From Eutrigla gurnardus (lineage: Eukaryota; Chordata; Actinopteri; Perciformes; Triglidae): a stretch of DNA of 64,000 bases. Shown here one piece after another: positions 33,346-45,097 of this stretch. Made by a program: the position numbers and the translations under genes. The number at the start of each line of letters is the position of its first letter. Within the stretch, counting starts at the first letter, position 1. The DNA lies in contig OY741265.1 in assembly GCA_963514095.1 (NCBI GenBank), positions 31,296,290-31,360,289 of the forward strand, in the 5' to 3' direction. Under the pieces are notes generated by a model. It was not told where the DNA came from, did not search any database, and saw nothing but the letters and a program-made list of their open reading frames with translations.

Positions 33346-34664
33346 TTTCGGTACAGCGGGAAAAAATTAACAAAAGCTCACACATGTACAAGACTATCTT
33401 TTTTCATTTATTTTGAGCAGACACCAATTGACTGCAAAACGTAAAACCATCCCCTGATATAAAAGTAACAAAAATAAATAGAATAAAACATACAACAAAT
33501 GCACTGGGAGGGTTCTCATACCATTCATTCTGTTCATACAGAGGAAAAGAAAAAACTAAATTTCTTGTAGGGCTATACTGAGGTAGTCAAGTAGCAACTG
33601 GCAACTTTGGTAACTTCATTATAAGGAAACTAACACTTTCAGTGTTGTATTGCACAGTAAAATGTAAACAGTGAACATACTCTCATTTTAGCAATATTTC
33701 TATACTGGCACAAGTCAAACACATTTTTTTAAATAGTACCAAAACTGAAAATCACTTACAAAATGCTACAAAATAAATAATGAGTGTTTCAATTACTCCA
33801 GCTTAAGGCTAATACAAAAATAAAAGGTTGTACACACGTTTTTTTCCTCGTACCAGTGATGGACATGTCGGGATGGTGTCGTCTAATGTGTGTTAGCATG
33901 TTGGATGTGTTTCCAGCGACGTAGCGCACCTCCGTAAAACATCGCCGGCAGACAGTCTTTGTCCGGTTGACCACTCTTTCGCCGTCACTGTAATGTTGCA
34001 CCGGGAAACCAAAAGCTGCGTTTCAATAACAGTTTGAGTCGCCCTCGCTCACTTGCCCTCAGCCCTTGCTATGACGTCACACGGAGGCCACTTGGAGGGC
34101 GGAGGGGGAGTGAAAGAGGTAAATGGAACACACCTGCCCTCGTTCACTAACAGCCCAGACAATCATGGATCAACCACACGTTGTTGGAGTAGCGCTATAC
34201 TGCCTATTCCAAATTACACAAAATATGCAGAGACTCATTTCATTGAGACGAAGACGTATTCTACGCTGGATGGCAATACGGCTGCTTATATACTTACACT
34301 TGTAAACGTTGGGCTCTGCCATAACTCTGCAACAGACAGTCTAAGCGACTCAAACCGTAACGCAGCTAAAGTGTTCCCACACGGCTGATTTAAATGAAGC
34401 CGGCAGCTCTTCCAACTCCACACTCGCCATCACTCTTCTTCTTTTGTTTGTTTTTGTTTGTAACTGTTTCTTTTTCTGTGGTAATGACGGTTGCTGGCAG
34501 CTTTTATGCTCATTACCGCCACCTGGATTAGAGTGAGGACTCAACTTTTTTTTCTTTTTTTTTTCTCACTCACTCAGACGTATTCGTCGTGTGACTGCGC
34601 GCACCGAACCGTGACCCCCGTACCGTGACGGGACGGGACGAATACATATACCGTTACACCCCTA
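33346..34664 (-). mobile_element. Sister hAT copy (BED-finger type), truncated at one end
   Basis: The 5' end TACCGTTACACCCCTA ends at 34664, and the body is nearly identical to 24594-26097 in reverse. The other terminal region, about 70 bp including the inverted repeat, is absent; similarity starts at TTTCGGTACAGC near 33346. The BED exon (34435 down to about 33789) reads ASVELEELPASFKSAVWEH, then a MITE, then DRTKTVCRRCF with N for D, EVRYVAGNTSNMLTHIRRHH and PDMSITGTRKKT. It keeps the 63 bp lost in the other copy. Confidence 0.88.
34014..34367. mobile_element. MITE, 354 bp, inside the BED exon of the sister hAT
   Basis: The ends are AGCTGCGTTTC...GTTTGAGTCGC and the complement GCGACTCAAAC...AACGCAGCT, an inverted pair with small gaps. 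AAA flanks both sides (34011-34013, 34368-34370); the empty site CCAAAGTG is visible in the other hAT copy. A three-base duplication would suit Harbinger-like elements, though AAA is not the canonical TWA. Confidence 0.75.
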
Positions 34665-36269
34665 CAACATCAACAACGTAAAGGGAGCCAAGTAATCACA
34701 TAAAAATGTTGATGAAGTTTGCGATGCTTCACTTCAATCTATGCCAACGGTAGCTGCAAAGAAACACACTTTATTTATTTTTTTTATATTTAAATTTGCC
34801 ATTATGAAACATTTGGATCATACCAGAATTTTATAAAATCGTGTCTTAAAAATATTCAATTTGAAATTCACAGCATCAAAAAACAATAGTCTCTGTGAAT
34901 ATATGGTGACAAGTCTACCTGAGCAGAGAATGATGTCACTGTCGCTCTGTGTGTGTTGTTATAAGAGCTTCTTCTTGCTCTGTTTCCATAATATAAATAT
35001 TGATTTTCTTTGATTAAAAAAAAGCATTTTATGGAACTAATTCATTCTCTCATTCTGGGAAAGATGAACCGGTGAGGGCGGAGTTGTGTTTTAGATTTTT
35101 TGCTCAAGACAAACACCTGGACCAATGCTGTGGTGCTGCGTACTGTGCATGGACCAGAGGAGACTACCCAAACTGCAGTTGATGACAGCTGTGTGACAGT
35201 TGGTCGTAGAGGTCATCAAAGGGAAGGCTTTATTTCTAATTCATTTTGATCTTTCCAATTTGTGTGTCCAGCTACTTCCGCACATTCTGCAGCATGATCA
35301 CACTTTTCTAAAAGAAAGATAAGGTGATACCGGCTGCATGCCTTTTAGTGCATGTGAGTGCATGTGAGCGTGCCCCACTGGCTCACTAAATAATCCATTT
35401 CAGGAGCAAACTGCTTTAACATGCATTGTGTTTGTCACGTGTTAGATACTGCAGTGGTCTGTGTCATTTTGACTGCAATCAATCAAATGATATTTTCCCA
35501 AAATGTTGCTACTGATGTTTGCTGGGACAAAAGTCACCGATCCTGCATGCAACAGGTCAGATGGACTCATCCTCAATCACGTTCCTTCATTTTCTGTCTC
35601 TCCTAATTTTCACTCAGGCTGAACATTTACACACCATCAGTGATGGCACTGCGCATTGATCTGTTCCACTTCCTGAGACGGGCCTGTCAGAAGGCCGTGT
35701 AAGGAAGTATAATGAAAGCCTGTTAGATAAGTCTGCTGCAGGTGTCTGACTGTGCAGATCTCCTACGAGGGTGCAGGAGAAAAAAAGACCTCCTCATGAA
35801 TGCACACAGCAATCACTGTGATTTGGCTCGCAGGCAGAGCTGCTCATCTCAATACATTTCAATTTAATTTAAATATATTTAAATACCTCAATCCTACCCT
35901 GTGGCTGATTTGCATGACTGGGACAAGGAGACATATCTTTAAAGGACTAAAAGGGGAGGACGGGGACTCCAGGTGACTCTGCAGTGGGCTTGACGGACAG
36001 CTCAGTGTCATGTTATAATGACAATTATTCAGGGAATTAGAATAGATCTACATAAAGATTGATCCAGGCAGTAATTACTGCCTGAGGATATAAGAAAAGT
36101 GCTGGAGTTATGTATCAGCTAAGAAGTGTGCTTGTACAACATTTTCCAGTTTAGCTGATATCAGTATGAACTGGTGAAAGGATTCACACTGGGACAGGAA
36201 CTTCTAATGAGTGTTCACAATTTGCGTCTCGAGAGTTTGGCCACAGGATCAGCTGTGTTTATTTACACC
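34665..36269. other. No gene recognised
   Basis: This is mixed AT-rich sequence. An octamer-like ATTTGCAT occurs near 35910 but without supporting context. Nothing else can be supported. Confidence 0.45.
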
Positions 36270-36415
36270 AGGTTGGAGAGGATGCGGGGCTTAAATCTGT
36301 GTACACATTGACAATGTTTCATCATTCATGGCTGAAATAAACAATATTACTGCTTTGTACATGTTGTGGAGTCCAGATACACCAGGAAACTAAACGGTGT
36401 CCTGTGACTCTATAA
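36270..36415 (+). repeat. Repeat related to the interior of the hAT copy at 1775-1935
   Basis: Both contain CATCATTCATGGC, then AATAAAC, ATTACTGCTTTGTACATGTT and GTGGA, and end with CAC-CGGGAAACT or CACCAGGAAACT and a GTCCTG. This suggests a second decayed member of that hAT family. Confidence 0.6.
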
Positions 36416-36824
36416 CTTTGCTACGCTCCGAAACCAAAAAATGTTGTTGTGATTTAATTGCAATAAATGGATAAAGAATATGCCGAAGTAATGTCGATTG
36501 GTAAAAAGTCTGATGTCATGGTTTAAGTCCGTTAAGACCATACGCAAATAACTATCCAAATGCTTGTTTTGGCATTCGGCTGGGCTAACACCATAGCGGC
36601 TACGTTAACACTGAACATAAAAAACGTGCCACGTTCAGTGAGAACGACCCTTTAGAATGTCAGAGATTAAAACACTTGGAAAATCATAGAGGAGGAATTA
36701 TGTTTATTATTGTCTGTCTGGTCACTACATTTACTCCTTTGATAAAATGCCGAGGTGAAGTTCGGTGTGTCCTGATAGGCCGAACTCCTGCGGTGAGATA
36801 GCAGTGAGATAGTGGTGTTTCACA

Positions 36825-37150
36825 ATGTCGTCACTCAGAGCTAGACACGCAGATTGCTCTGTTGTTGGTTGTACAAATCAACATAAGTGCTTATTTCTGT
36901 CCCAGCTACAGAAGAACAGAAGAAAGCGGTTGCGTTTCATTTTTAATGACAATGTGCCGGCTACGGTTCGTGTTAGCTTGTATGTGTGTGCTAACCACTT
37001 CACATCAGACTGCTTCTGTAACAAGGGTCAGAGCTGGCTTTGCCTCGACACTGACCCTCATGAAAGGATCTGTCCCAACCATACGGGACCCAGCAACTTC
37101 ACCTGAGACACATAGGCAAGCCATAGCGATACATCCACGTAAACATTGGC
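36825..37150 (+). pseudogene. THAP-type zinc-finger fragment, frameshifted
   Basis: The frame from ATG 36825 has CSVVGC (C-x4-C) at residues 11-16, then NVPATVRVSLYVCANHFTSD, which holds the C-x2-H half. Together these make the C2CH pattern of THAP fingers, which bind DNA in P-element-like transposases and their host relatives. Near 37030 the frame shifts (about five bases seem lost) and similarity goes on in the next frame with RAGFASTLTL and GSVPTIRDPATSPE up to about 37110. No transposase catalytic region follows. A TE origin is inferred from the repeat-like context. Confidence 0.7.
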
Positions 37151-37552
37151 CCATGCTACAGCTAGCGTAAGCGGCATCCTCTCCGTGGCTCTCCAAGTAG
37201 GCGTTGACAGACGGAGCACATTAGCATTTAAAGGTGCAGACACAGAAACAGCCTGTTCTCAGGAGAGCTCAATTAAGCAACTTTTAGACAGCTGAAATTC
37301 AGGACCATGGATGGGTTTGGGCAATGCATATCGAATACAGTGTTGTTGGACCTCTGACAGCTGTGTAGAATTGATCAAAATCAGTATAATATGGTACCCT
37401 TAAAGATTTTTAGATGTTTTTAAAATGGTCAACAGAGTCAGCAGAACTAACATGAGGGAGCAGATCGTTTCAACGTCTGAAAAATCATAAAATCATGAGC
37501 GTGTTCCGAGGTGTCATGAGATCACTTTTGTTGTGATATGACACTATAAATT

Positions 37553-37957
37553 TGTGGTGTGCAATACTGCAAGATTTGGTATCAATCCGATACCAATTAA
37601 ATACAGGGCCAGTTTCAGTGATACCGATGCTTTTTAATAATAAAGGTGGGTGCATCATCAAATTGCTAAATCTGATTGCAATTTCATGACCTTTAAGTGC
37701 TTTTGTGATTTTTCCTTCCTTTATCCTAAATTATTAATTAGTTAAAACCCAGGACAGAATTTGGGCAAATTTTATATGTAGAAAATACCTTATTATTCAG
37801 CATTTTTGCCTGGCGTTGCAGATTCACATAACGGTACTACATCAAATCACAAGACGAGGGGAGGAGGAGCAAAGAGTGCTGCTATTGGCGATCAATATCA
37901 AAAGCAACGTTGGTATCGATATTATCGATATTTGGATTGATCCGCCTACCACTACTT
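37553..37957. mobile_element. hAT-like MITE with internal palindromic GATACC/GTATCG motifs
   Basis: The left end GTGGTGTGC...TTGGTATCAATCCGATACC and the right end GGTATCGATATTATCG...GATCCGCCTACCAC are imperfect inverted relatives. I could not read a clean 8-bp duplication (flanks TATAAATTT and TACTTTAAATT), so boundaries are approximate. Confidence 0.5.
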
Positions 37958-38572
37958 TAAATTAATTGGAAGTGAATTGAATGCTCTTGACAGTGAAAGA
38001 GCACCTCCCTGGTGTTATGTTACATTATGTAGTACTTGGGATAACTAACAGGTTTCGTTTGGATGACCTATGTTTGCATGAGCTAGGCCAAGGAGCGCCT
38101 TATAAGTGATGAAAGAATCTTGAACTCCAACTGTAGTCTCGCATCTCAAATCGTTTACTACTTTGAACAATGAGCAGGAAGAAAAGGAAGGCCCAGATAT
38201 CCGCTTCCTACACCGGAATGCCGGCAATATTGTCCGTTGACCCCAGAGGCTCCTCATTGTCAGAACGACCCAGTGAGAAACACCCACAGTAAAGCCATCT
38301 GCTGTGTGTATTCAGCTCAACGGTGCTGAGTTCAGCCAAAAAGCAGGAAAAAGGCTCCTCATGAACAGTGAGAACATTTCTTTTGATGCCACAGAAGAAA
38401 AAAAGGTGGCATAAAACATTGCGTATGACATCAATGTGCCTAAAAACATGGCAGTGTGCCGTTCAATTCATTTTAAGACAACAAACAATCAATTGAACCA
38501 ATTGATTCCGCTCAGATCCTCCATCTCTGCGTCCATATGAATTGATTTACCTGGGAAGAACCATCGCACACA
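37958..38572. other. No gene recognised
   Basis: This interval shows nothing beyond short AT-rich runs and chance open stretches on the minus strand (38287-38045). Confidence 0.4.
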
Positions 38573-39440
38573 TTGGGCCCTAGTTTCGTAGACTAGGCGT
38601 AGTCAGCGCGCAGCGCACCTGCGCCACGCCAACGGGGTGTGTCCGCCTGGACTTTGCAAGTTTCGTGCACCGCGCAGGCTCGCGCAGGCACACCTCCCGT
38701 CACTCCCACCCGCGCAAGTGGGAAAGAGGGCGTGAGTGGGAGACGAGGAGGAGACGAGGCGTGGACTGGGATTAATACAGCCGATTCAGATCTTCACCAA
38801 TCAAATGAGCTCCTCTCCTCACCTTTAATGCATTAGGGGAGGTTCAGTGCAAGTTCCGTCACTTGACAACCCGATGACAGAAGCAGCGCCGCCGCTCCCA
38901 CCACGCGCATCACGCGCTGTGCGTGCGTATCATAATAATAACAATGCCGATATTATAAAAAACAGGAGAGAGAGAGGGAGATGTTTTGGTCCGAGAGGCT
39001 GAGTTTCCGTTACGCGTGCCATCCGCCTTTGAACTGACGTCAGATGTGACGGGACAATCTATATAGATATAAATTCACGTGTTGATTCAATAGTGTTTGT
39101 TGTGATTATTTATTGCATTTAAATTTGCCTGGAACTGTGGAAACCTGCCTGTGAGGTCTCGGTGACGTGTGCGCACTGTGCGCCGTCAGCCAAACTTCCA
39201 CTCCGCCAGCTGTGATTCGCCTTGAATGAATGGACGTTATTTGCGCCTTGCGCCGAGAGTAGACCAGGTTGGAGCTGGCGGACTTTCAGCGCAGTCTCGG
39301 CGAGGCTTTTTGCCACGAAACTTCCGCTACGCCAAGCTGAATCTGTGACGCCTCCCCCTGCTGCGCCGCCACACCCATCTTGGCGCAGGCAATCAATCCA
39401 AACTGCCAAACTGACCGTGCGCAAGGCTGTCTCGCGAGAT
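38573..39440. mobile_element. CpG-rich MITE-like element
   Basis: It starts GGGCCCTAGTTTCGTAGAC and is strongly enriched in GCGC and CGCGCAGG words at both ends (38600-38720 and 39170-39430), with an AT-rich centre (39045-39120). The two ends share inverted words such as GGCGTAGTC/GTCTACT and GCGCAGGC/GCCTGCGCC. The start resembles that of the Harbinger element at 57366. The right boundary is uncertain. Confidence 0.4.
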
Positions 39441-39469
39441 TTGTGAGCTATACATAGCTGAGGTTTAAC

Positions 39470-40042
39470 AGACATCTGTTACTGACTGGGAGCTTAAAAA
39501 ACCCAACCAAGGCATCGCTTATTGTTACTGACAATGCACGTAATATGAACGTGGCCGTGCGCGACGCGGGATTGAAGTCGCACATCTGTTTTGCGCACAC
39601 TTTAAATCTTGCAACCCGAGCTGGCCTCGGTGTTCCCCGCGTCGCTCGTTTACTCGGGCGGGTGAGACGTGTGACTGCTTTTTTTCATCGTAGTTCAGCG
39701 GCTACCGCGGTGAAAATGTCCAAGCAGAAACAGCTACAATTACCATCACACAAGTTAATGACGGGCACGTTGGATATGCTGGCTCGTTACCTTGAGCAGC
39801 AAGCTGCCATAGCAGCATCACCAGCCCAGAGATAAGACAGAACTCCCGAAGCATTGATACACTTGACAGCTGTGATGTCAGAGATGCTGAAGATGCTGTA
39901 GTTGCACATATTTACACTTGGAAAAAAGAAAATATTTTATTTTATTTCAACTTTTATAAATTTTAGTTTTAGTTTAAATTTGTGAAAGAAGAAGTTTCGT
40001 CTCGTCTCGTCTCGTGAGCGGAGTGTATCGTCACACCCCTAT
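39470..40042 (+). pseudogene. hAT transposase fragment with 3' terminus
   Basis: The plus strand reads LIVTDNARNMNVAVRDAG, which has the catalytic-region aspartate in the TDNARNM motif, then CFAHTLNLATRAGL (C-x2-H) and TAFFHRSSAATA. After a frame change KQKQLQLPSHKLM follows, ending at a stop near 39835. The hAT end GTATCGTCACACCCCTA closes at 40042 after a CGTCT repeat (39999-40015). The 5' half and the BED finger are missing, so only the middle of the transposase and the 3' end remain. Confidence 0.75.
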
Positions 40043-40071
40043 CTTAATCTAAAATGATGTTGCTCAGGGCT

Positions 40072-40912
40072 GCACGGTGGTGTAGTTGGTAGCACTGTCG
40101 CCTCACTGTCTCCTTCTGTGTGGAGTTTGCATGTTCTCCCTGTGTGGGTTCTCTTCGGGTTCTCCGGCTTACTCCCACAGTCCCAAGAAGTGCAACTGAG
40201 ATAGTTTCATTGATGACTCTAAATTGCCCGTAGATGTGAATGGTTGTCTGTCTCTACATGTCAGCCCTGTGATAGACTGGTTACCTGTCTGTCTCTACAT
40301 GTCAGTCCTGTGATAGACTGGTTACCTGTCTGTCTCTACATGTCAGTCCTGTGATAGACTGGTTACCTGTCTGTCTCTACATGTCTCCCTGTGATAGACT
40401 GGTTACCTGTCTGTCTCTACATGCCAGCCCTGTGATAGACTGGTTACCTGTCTGTCTCTACATGTCAGCCCTGTGATAGACTGGTTACCTGTCTGTCTCT
40501 ACATGTCAGCCCTTTAATAGACTGGTTACCTGTCTGTCTCTACATGTATCCCTGTGATAGACTGGTTACCTGTCTGTCTCTACATGTCTCCCTGTGATAG
40601 ACTGGTTACCTGTCTGTCTCTACATGCCAGCCCTGTGATAGACTGGTTACCTGTCTGTCTCTACATGTCAGCCCTGTGATAGACTGGTTACCTGTCTGTC
40701 TCTACATGTCAGCCCTTTAATAGACTGGTTACCTGTCTGTCTCTACATGTATCCCTGTGATAGACTGGTTACCTGTCTGTCTCTACATGTCGGCCCTGCG
40801 ATAGACTGGCGTCTTGTCCAGGGTGTACCCTGCCTTTGCCCAATGACAGCTGGGATCGGCTCCAGCCCCTGAATACAGGATAAAGCGGTAGACAATGGAT
40901 GGATGGACGTTG
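40072..40912 (+). mobile_element. L2-type LINE 3' tail expanded by an internal minisatellite
   Basis: Sequence typical of fish LINE tails opens it (GCACGGTGGTGTAGTTGG, GTTTGCATGTTCTCCC, TCTAAATTGCCCGTAG) and closes it (GGGATCGGCTCCAGCCCC, AAGCGGTAGACAATGG, ATGGATGG). In between, 40250-40812 has become a tandem array. The same tail is at 55664-56022 in reverse. Confidence 0.8.
40250..40812. repeat. Minisatellite of about 14 units of 38-41 bp with five-unit higher-order period
   Basis: The unit is TAGACTGGTTACCTGTCTGT then CTCTACATGTCAGCCCTGTG A. Variants in the last part (TCTCCC, CCAGCCC, TCAGCCC, TCAGCCCTTTA, TATCCC) follow one another in this order twice in a row between about 40380 and 40785. 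Confidence 0.92.
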
Positions 40913-41573
40913 CTCAATCATGTCTTCAAGCTGAAGACAATGTTGTGTTTTTACATTAACAACATACTGCGGCCGGTCATTGCTAAAGTGTAATGATGTC
41001 AAACTTATAAAGGGAAGCTTTATCTGATCTTGGCTTTGGGAACATGAAGTTGAACATAAGTGAACCGTATGGAGATGACGAGGTGTTTTCAATGTGACTG
41101 TTGAACTTGTTATATCTTGACCCTGTCTGTCTGTTTTCAAATAATGCTTCAGAGAGCTTTTATGATTCATGTCTAAGAAGATTGTGACTTTAAGCGACCA
41201 CACTTCAGTTGACACTTAGAGAGAAAGGCAGAGTGAGGCATGGAGTTGACCTCTGACCCTGACTGCTCCTCACACAGTCCCCCAAGTACTATTGACCAAA
41301 TTAGCTCCTCTTCCTCATTGTGTTTCACATCAGCTCCTCTCTGCCTCTCCAGCTAATCAAAGTGACCTTCACTGCCTTGACCCAGGAAGCCTTTGAATTG
41401 CACTCATTTCTCTAGAGCCATAAAAGGCCATGACACTGATTCACAAGAGCAGATGAAAAGCCTGTGCAGACGATGATGCCTATTGTATCTGCAGCGACTA
41501 CCATGATGTACCTCAGGCAGTGTTTAATGTAATGGGGCGACTGACATGAATCAATCAGATGTTTATTTAAGTT

Positions 41574-41577
<4 letters not shown>
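40913..41577. other. No gene recognised
   Basis: No domain or repeat ends were seen. A chance open stretch on the minus strand (41215-40769) overlaps the minisatellite. Confidence 0.4.
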
Positions 41578-41610
<33 letters not shown>

Positions 41611-41613
<3 letters not shown>

Positions 41614-43594
41614 GGATGTCCGATGTTGACTTTTTGCCGATATCCGATAGCCGATATTCTCTAAATTCTTAATTTCCGATTCCGATATCAACCGATATGG
41701 TATACCGATATACATATGCAGGCGTTTTTTCCCCCCAGACTAATTTTAGGTCCCATCACATTATCTCCTGTCATACATTGTCTATAAAAAAAATAAGGAC
41801 ACTACTTCAACTTATGGAAAAGTTCCATATTTATTAACATTTTGTCAACATGTGTAAACATGTGTAGTGTAGGACAGCCTACTGAAAACTGCTCATTTCT
41901 ATGAGGTACAACAAACAACACTTTTGGAATGAGGTAAAGTGCACACAAAGGCAATAAAAGTGCAAAGACATAGCCTAGAGACAGACTCAGTCCTTAGCCC
42001 ATTACTTGGGCTAATACAGTAATTGTCAATTGAAAATATAAACTGGGCTCAATCAGCCCTGTTAAACATGAGCAAAAACAAAACCTGCAATATTAATGTG
42101 GTGTGCAATAAAAACAAGAAAGGCACACAGTTCAGTTCAAACCTTCCAGAGTAGTAAACAAAGTTCTCCTTTTGTCCAGAGAAAGATGCTGAAAGATTGA
42201 TGGGCCATATGTAACTGTCCATAACTTGGCTAAAACAATCATTAAAAATATAAACCGTTTCTTTCTGCCCTCTCTTACAACAAAAAAGTAACAAAAAATG
42301 TGCAAATAAAAAAGGCACAAAAATAAAAACAGCTTCAGTTCAAAGAAGCAAACATAAATTAGAGTGCAACGACTTAAAGTGCTCTAATTCTCATCCTCGT
42401 ACTACTGTTTAAGAGGGAGATTTTTCTGAATGAAAATAAGCATCTCAGCATTGTCGCAATGTATACGATTCCTCTTCTCGTCGATGACATGCGAGACAGC
42501 ACTGAACAGCCGTTCACTGTCTATACTGGTGCAGGGTGCAGTGAGGTACTTGCGTGCTACACGGGCAATAGCAGGGAAGCGGGCCTGGTTGCTCTTCCAG
42601 TAGCTCAAAGGGCATTCTTTCTTGAGGATGACTTCTCCCAGGTATGTATGCACCTAAAGAAAAAGTAAAAACAAAAATAGAATTTTCTATCAACTATTCT
42701 TCAAAGCACTGACAGCCAAATGTTTGTTTTTCTTCATCTAATGTACACTTTAATATGAAGCACTCAGCGAATGAAAATAGTTTATTTACTCACCTGTGAA
42801 GCTGTTTCGCCTGTAGTTGCTTGAGTGATGATATCATTCTCTGCCAGGATTTCTTGGTACATGTCCTGCAGGCTTTCAAACATCCGAGAAATACTTGCGA
42901 TTGGGCATGGCAAAGCGTGGCTCGAGGAACTCCACAAGTTTGCTGAATCCGGCGTCTTGCACGATGGAAAACGGCTGATTATCCAGCGCAATGCACTCCA
43001 TGATTTTTTGGCTGATAACTTTCGCTCTTGGGTGTTCCTTGTTGTATTTCAGTTTTTTTTCTGCTGACTCTTTGAGCGACAGTTGCGTTGTTTTCTTCAC
43101 GGAGTCCTTTCCTTGTTGTTTTGCCTTACTTTGTTGCTGCAAAAACGCTTTGTGTGCCTCCGGGGTGGTTTTTCTTGATGTGAGAGATTAAATTCGAAGT
43201 GTTGAATGACGAAGCCTTGGTCCCCCCTCGCATGACATGCGCCTCACAATCTTTACAAACTGCAAATCTGGTATCCGCAGATGAAACGTTAAAAAAACTC
43301 GAGACCGCAGACATTTTGTGTAACAACGAGCGAGCAACCTGTTAGCTACACTAGCCACACTCTTCTGTTGTTTTTTTGGTGGTGCGGTTTGATGATGTCA
43401 TCAATTGCGCGCCGGTAAATGTCAGGACCCAACAAGCAGCAGCAGCGGCAGCAGCAGGCAGCAGCACAACCCAGGCATTATATAATCGGTTTTCATTATC
43501 GGTGGAAAAACCGGTAACGATATGAACAGATATTACAAAAATAGGCTAATATCGGCCGATATTATCGGACAGCTGATATTATCGGACATCCCTA
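41611..43594 (-). mobile_element. hAT element (ZBED type) inserted in a TA microsatellite
   Basis: The ends are TAGGGATGTCCGAT (41611) and ATCGGACATCCCTA (43594), with many CCGATAT motifs inside both ends. ATATATAT flanks both sides (41603-41610, 43595-43602), so the target was a TA repeat. It keeps parts of the transposase gene (43326-42402, minus) but lacks the middle. Confidence 0.9.
42402..43326 (-). pseudogene. ZBED-like hAT transposase, middle deleted
   Basis: From 43326 downward the frame reads a BED finger: FAVCKDCEAHVMRGG with C-x2-C, then SNLISHIKKNHP with H-x4-H. A shifted frame (43142-42876) holds VISQKIMECIALDNQPFSIV and FLEPRFAMPNRKYFSD, as in the N-terminal half of ZBED transposases. 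After about 220 bp without similarity, the C-terminal dimerisation domain follows (42653-42402): YWKSNQARFPAIARVARKYL and the SERLFSAVSHV signature, then a stop at 42402. The catalytic core between them is missing. Living members bind the element ends and cut them. Confidence 0.85.
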
Positions 43595-43680
43595 ATATAT
43601 ATGTATGTATATAAACAGAGACACCAAAAATATACATTAATTTGCATTGAATCAAATTACCACAAAGTAAAAGCCATACA

Positions 43681-43812
43681 GCCAACCGGCCAGCAGACCT
43701 CCAGAGGCTACCAGACCAACAGGCCGCCATACAACCAGAGGCCACCAGACCACCAGGCCAGCAGACCTTGCCAGAAGCCACTAGGCCAACATGCCACCAG
43801 ACCATCAGGCCC
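43681..43812. repeat. Short degenerate tandem repeat, CCACCAGACC/ACCAGGCC units
   Basis: About a dozen loose copies of 8-12-base words such as CCAGACCACCAGGCC follow the hAT's right side. Length and phase vary too much to give a unit size. Confidence 0.6.
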
Positions 43813-43989
43813 AGAATGTCAGTAGCTGACAATCAGCAAAACTTTGAATTCAAACTACAACAAATGTTTGAAAATTTGTAGAATGTATAAAAAACAATTA
43901 AAGCCTAAATCATGGGTAGAAGTTTCCATTTGGTGGTGACATCGACACAGTGGGACTTTATTTTAGAAAAAAATATGTATGGTAGGAAG

Positions 43990-44245
43990 CGGCAAGAGAC
44001 TAATAATTCTTTGACCCGGTTTGAATATTAGCTAGCTAACAAGACGAGCTAACGGTTGTGTTGCTGACGTATCTAGCTTAGTTAGCTAGCTAGCAAAGAC
44101 GAGCTAACGGCTGTGTTCAGACTTTCTGGACTTGAAACATTCTATTCTATAAACTGACAAACATCAGGATAAAAAACAAACATTTGTCTCTGGTTGTCAA
44201 CAGTGCATAGTTTTTCCAAAATATGGTCCCATGTGGGACACAGGA
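43990..44245 (+). repeat. Dispersed repeat, inverted relative of 23871-24180
   Basis: It shares GACTTTCTGGACTTGAAACA and following words with the reverse complement of 23960-24010. It also contains a local doubling, GACGAGCTAACGG at 44044 and again at 44098, with GCTAGCTAAC and GTTAGCTAGC near each. Confidence 0.6.
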
Positions 44246-45097
44246 AGAGGCGGGACTTAACCTTCCTATAGCCATATATATTTTTTATTTTATATACAGA
44301 TGATTTGTTCAGAACTTTTGTGCAACTGTCGTGGCAACGCTTGATGAGTCAGTAGACGTTCAGTCTAATGAATGTTGACAACCATCGCTCGGCTAATGCT
44401 GGGTTCAGATGCTTGCAGCCGCCTGTGTGATGCTGTTAGGTTAATGAATGAATATGGTAACGCAATATCTGCTGGAGATCATGAATAATGTTAAGATGAC
44501 CATGGGGATTCGTGTGAGGGAAGTCTCCACCACATGGGACTCCCAAAGAAACGCAGCTCCACCATACAGTGGAGATTATCCAAAGTCTTATGTGCTTGTT
44601 TTCCTTCAGCTCGCCATCTAAAAGCATCAGCCCGCCCCTCCATCACAATTAGCTCCTCAGCTTGCACCCGCCATCTCAATCATTTGCAATGCACCAGGCA
44701 CTTTCACACATCATTTAGAAGAATGAAATGCCCAGGATTTCTCGTTTGGTGTCATTCAATTTAATATGTTTTGACACCTAAATCAAACATTGTTCAGTTG
44801 GATTCTGCTATCACTTTTTTATCTACCGTGCAGTTTAGTTTAACATGCTCACATGTACAGATATCAAATATCACTACAGTTGATTGTGTTTGGTTCATCC
44901 TCTGCTGAATCTGTCCTGACTTTTTGTGAATCTGACAGCCGCAAGCTGTCTCATTCAAATTCAAATCCCTTCCCCTTCTGCCTCACCTGTCTGAGATCGC
45001 TATCAGCCTGTGAGAGAGCACTGAAAAACATATGTCAACAGGTCATTAGCTAACAGACTGACCAGGCAGATCAGAGGAATCTTTACTGGGTATATGA
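44246..45097. other. No gene recognised
   Basis: Unassigned sequence ends at the TGA target duplication (45095-45097) of the next element. Confidence 0.4.
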
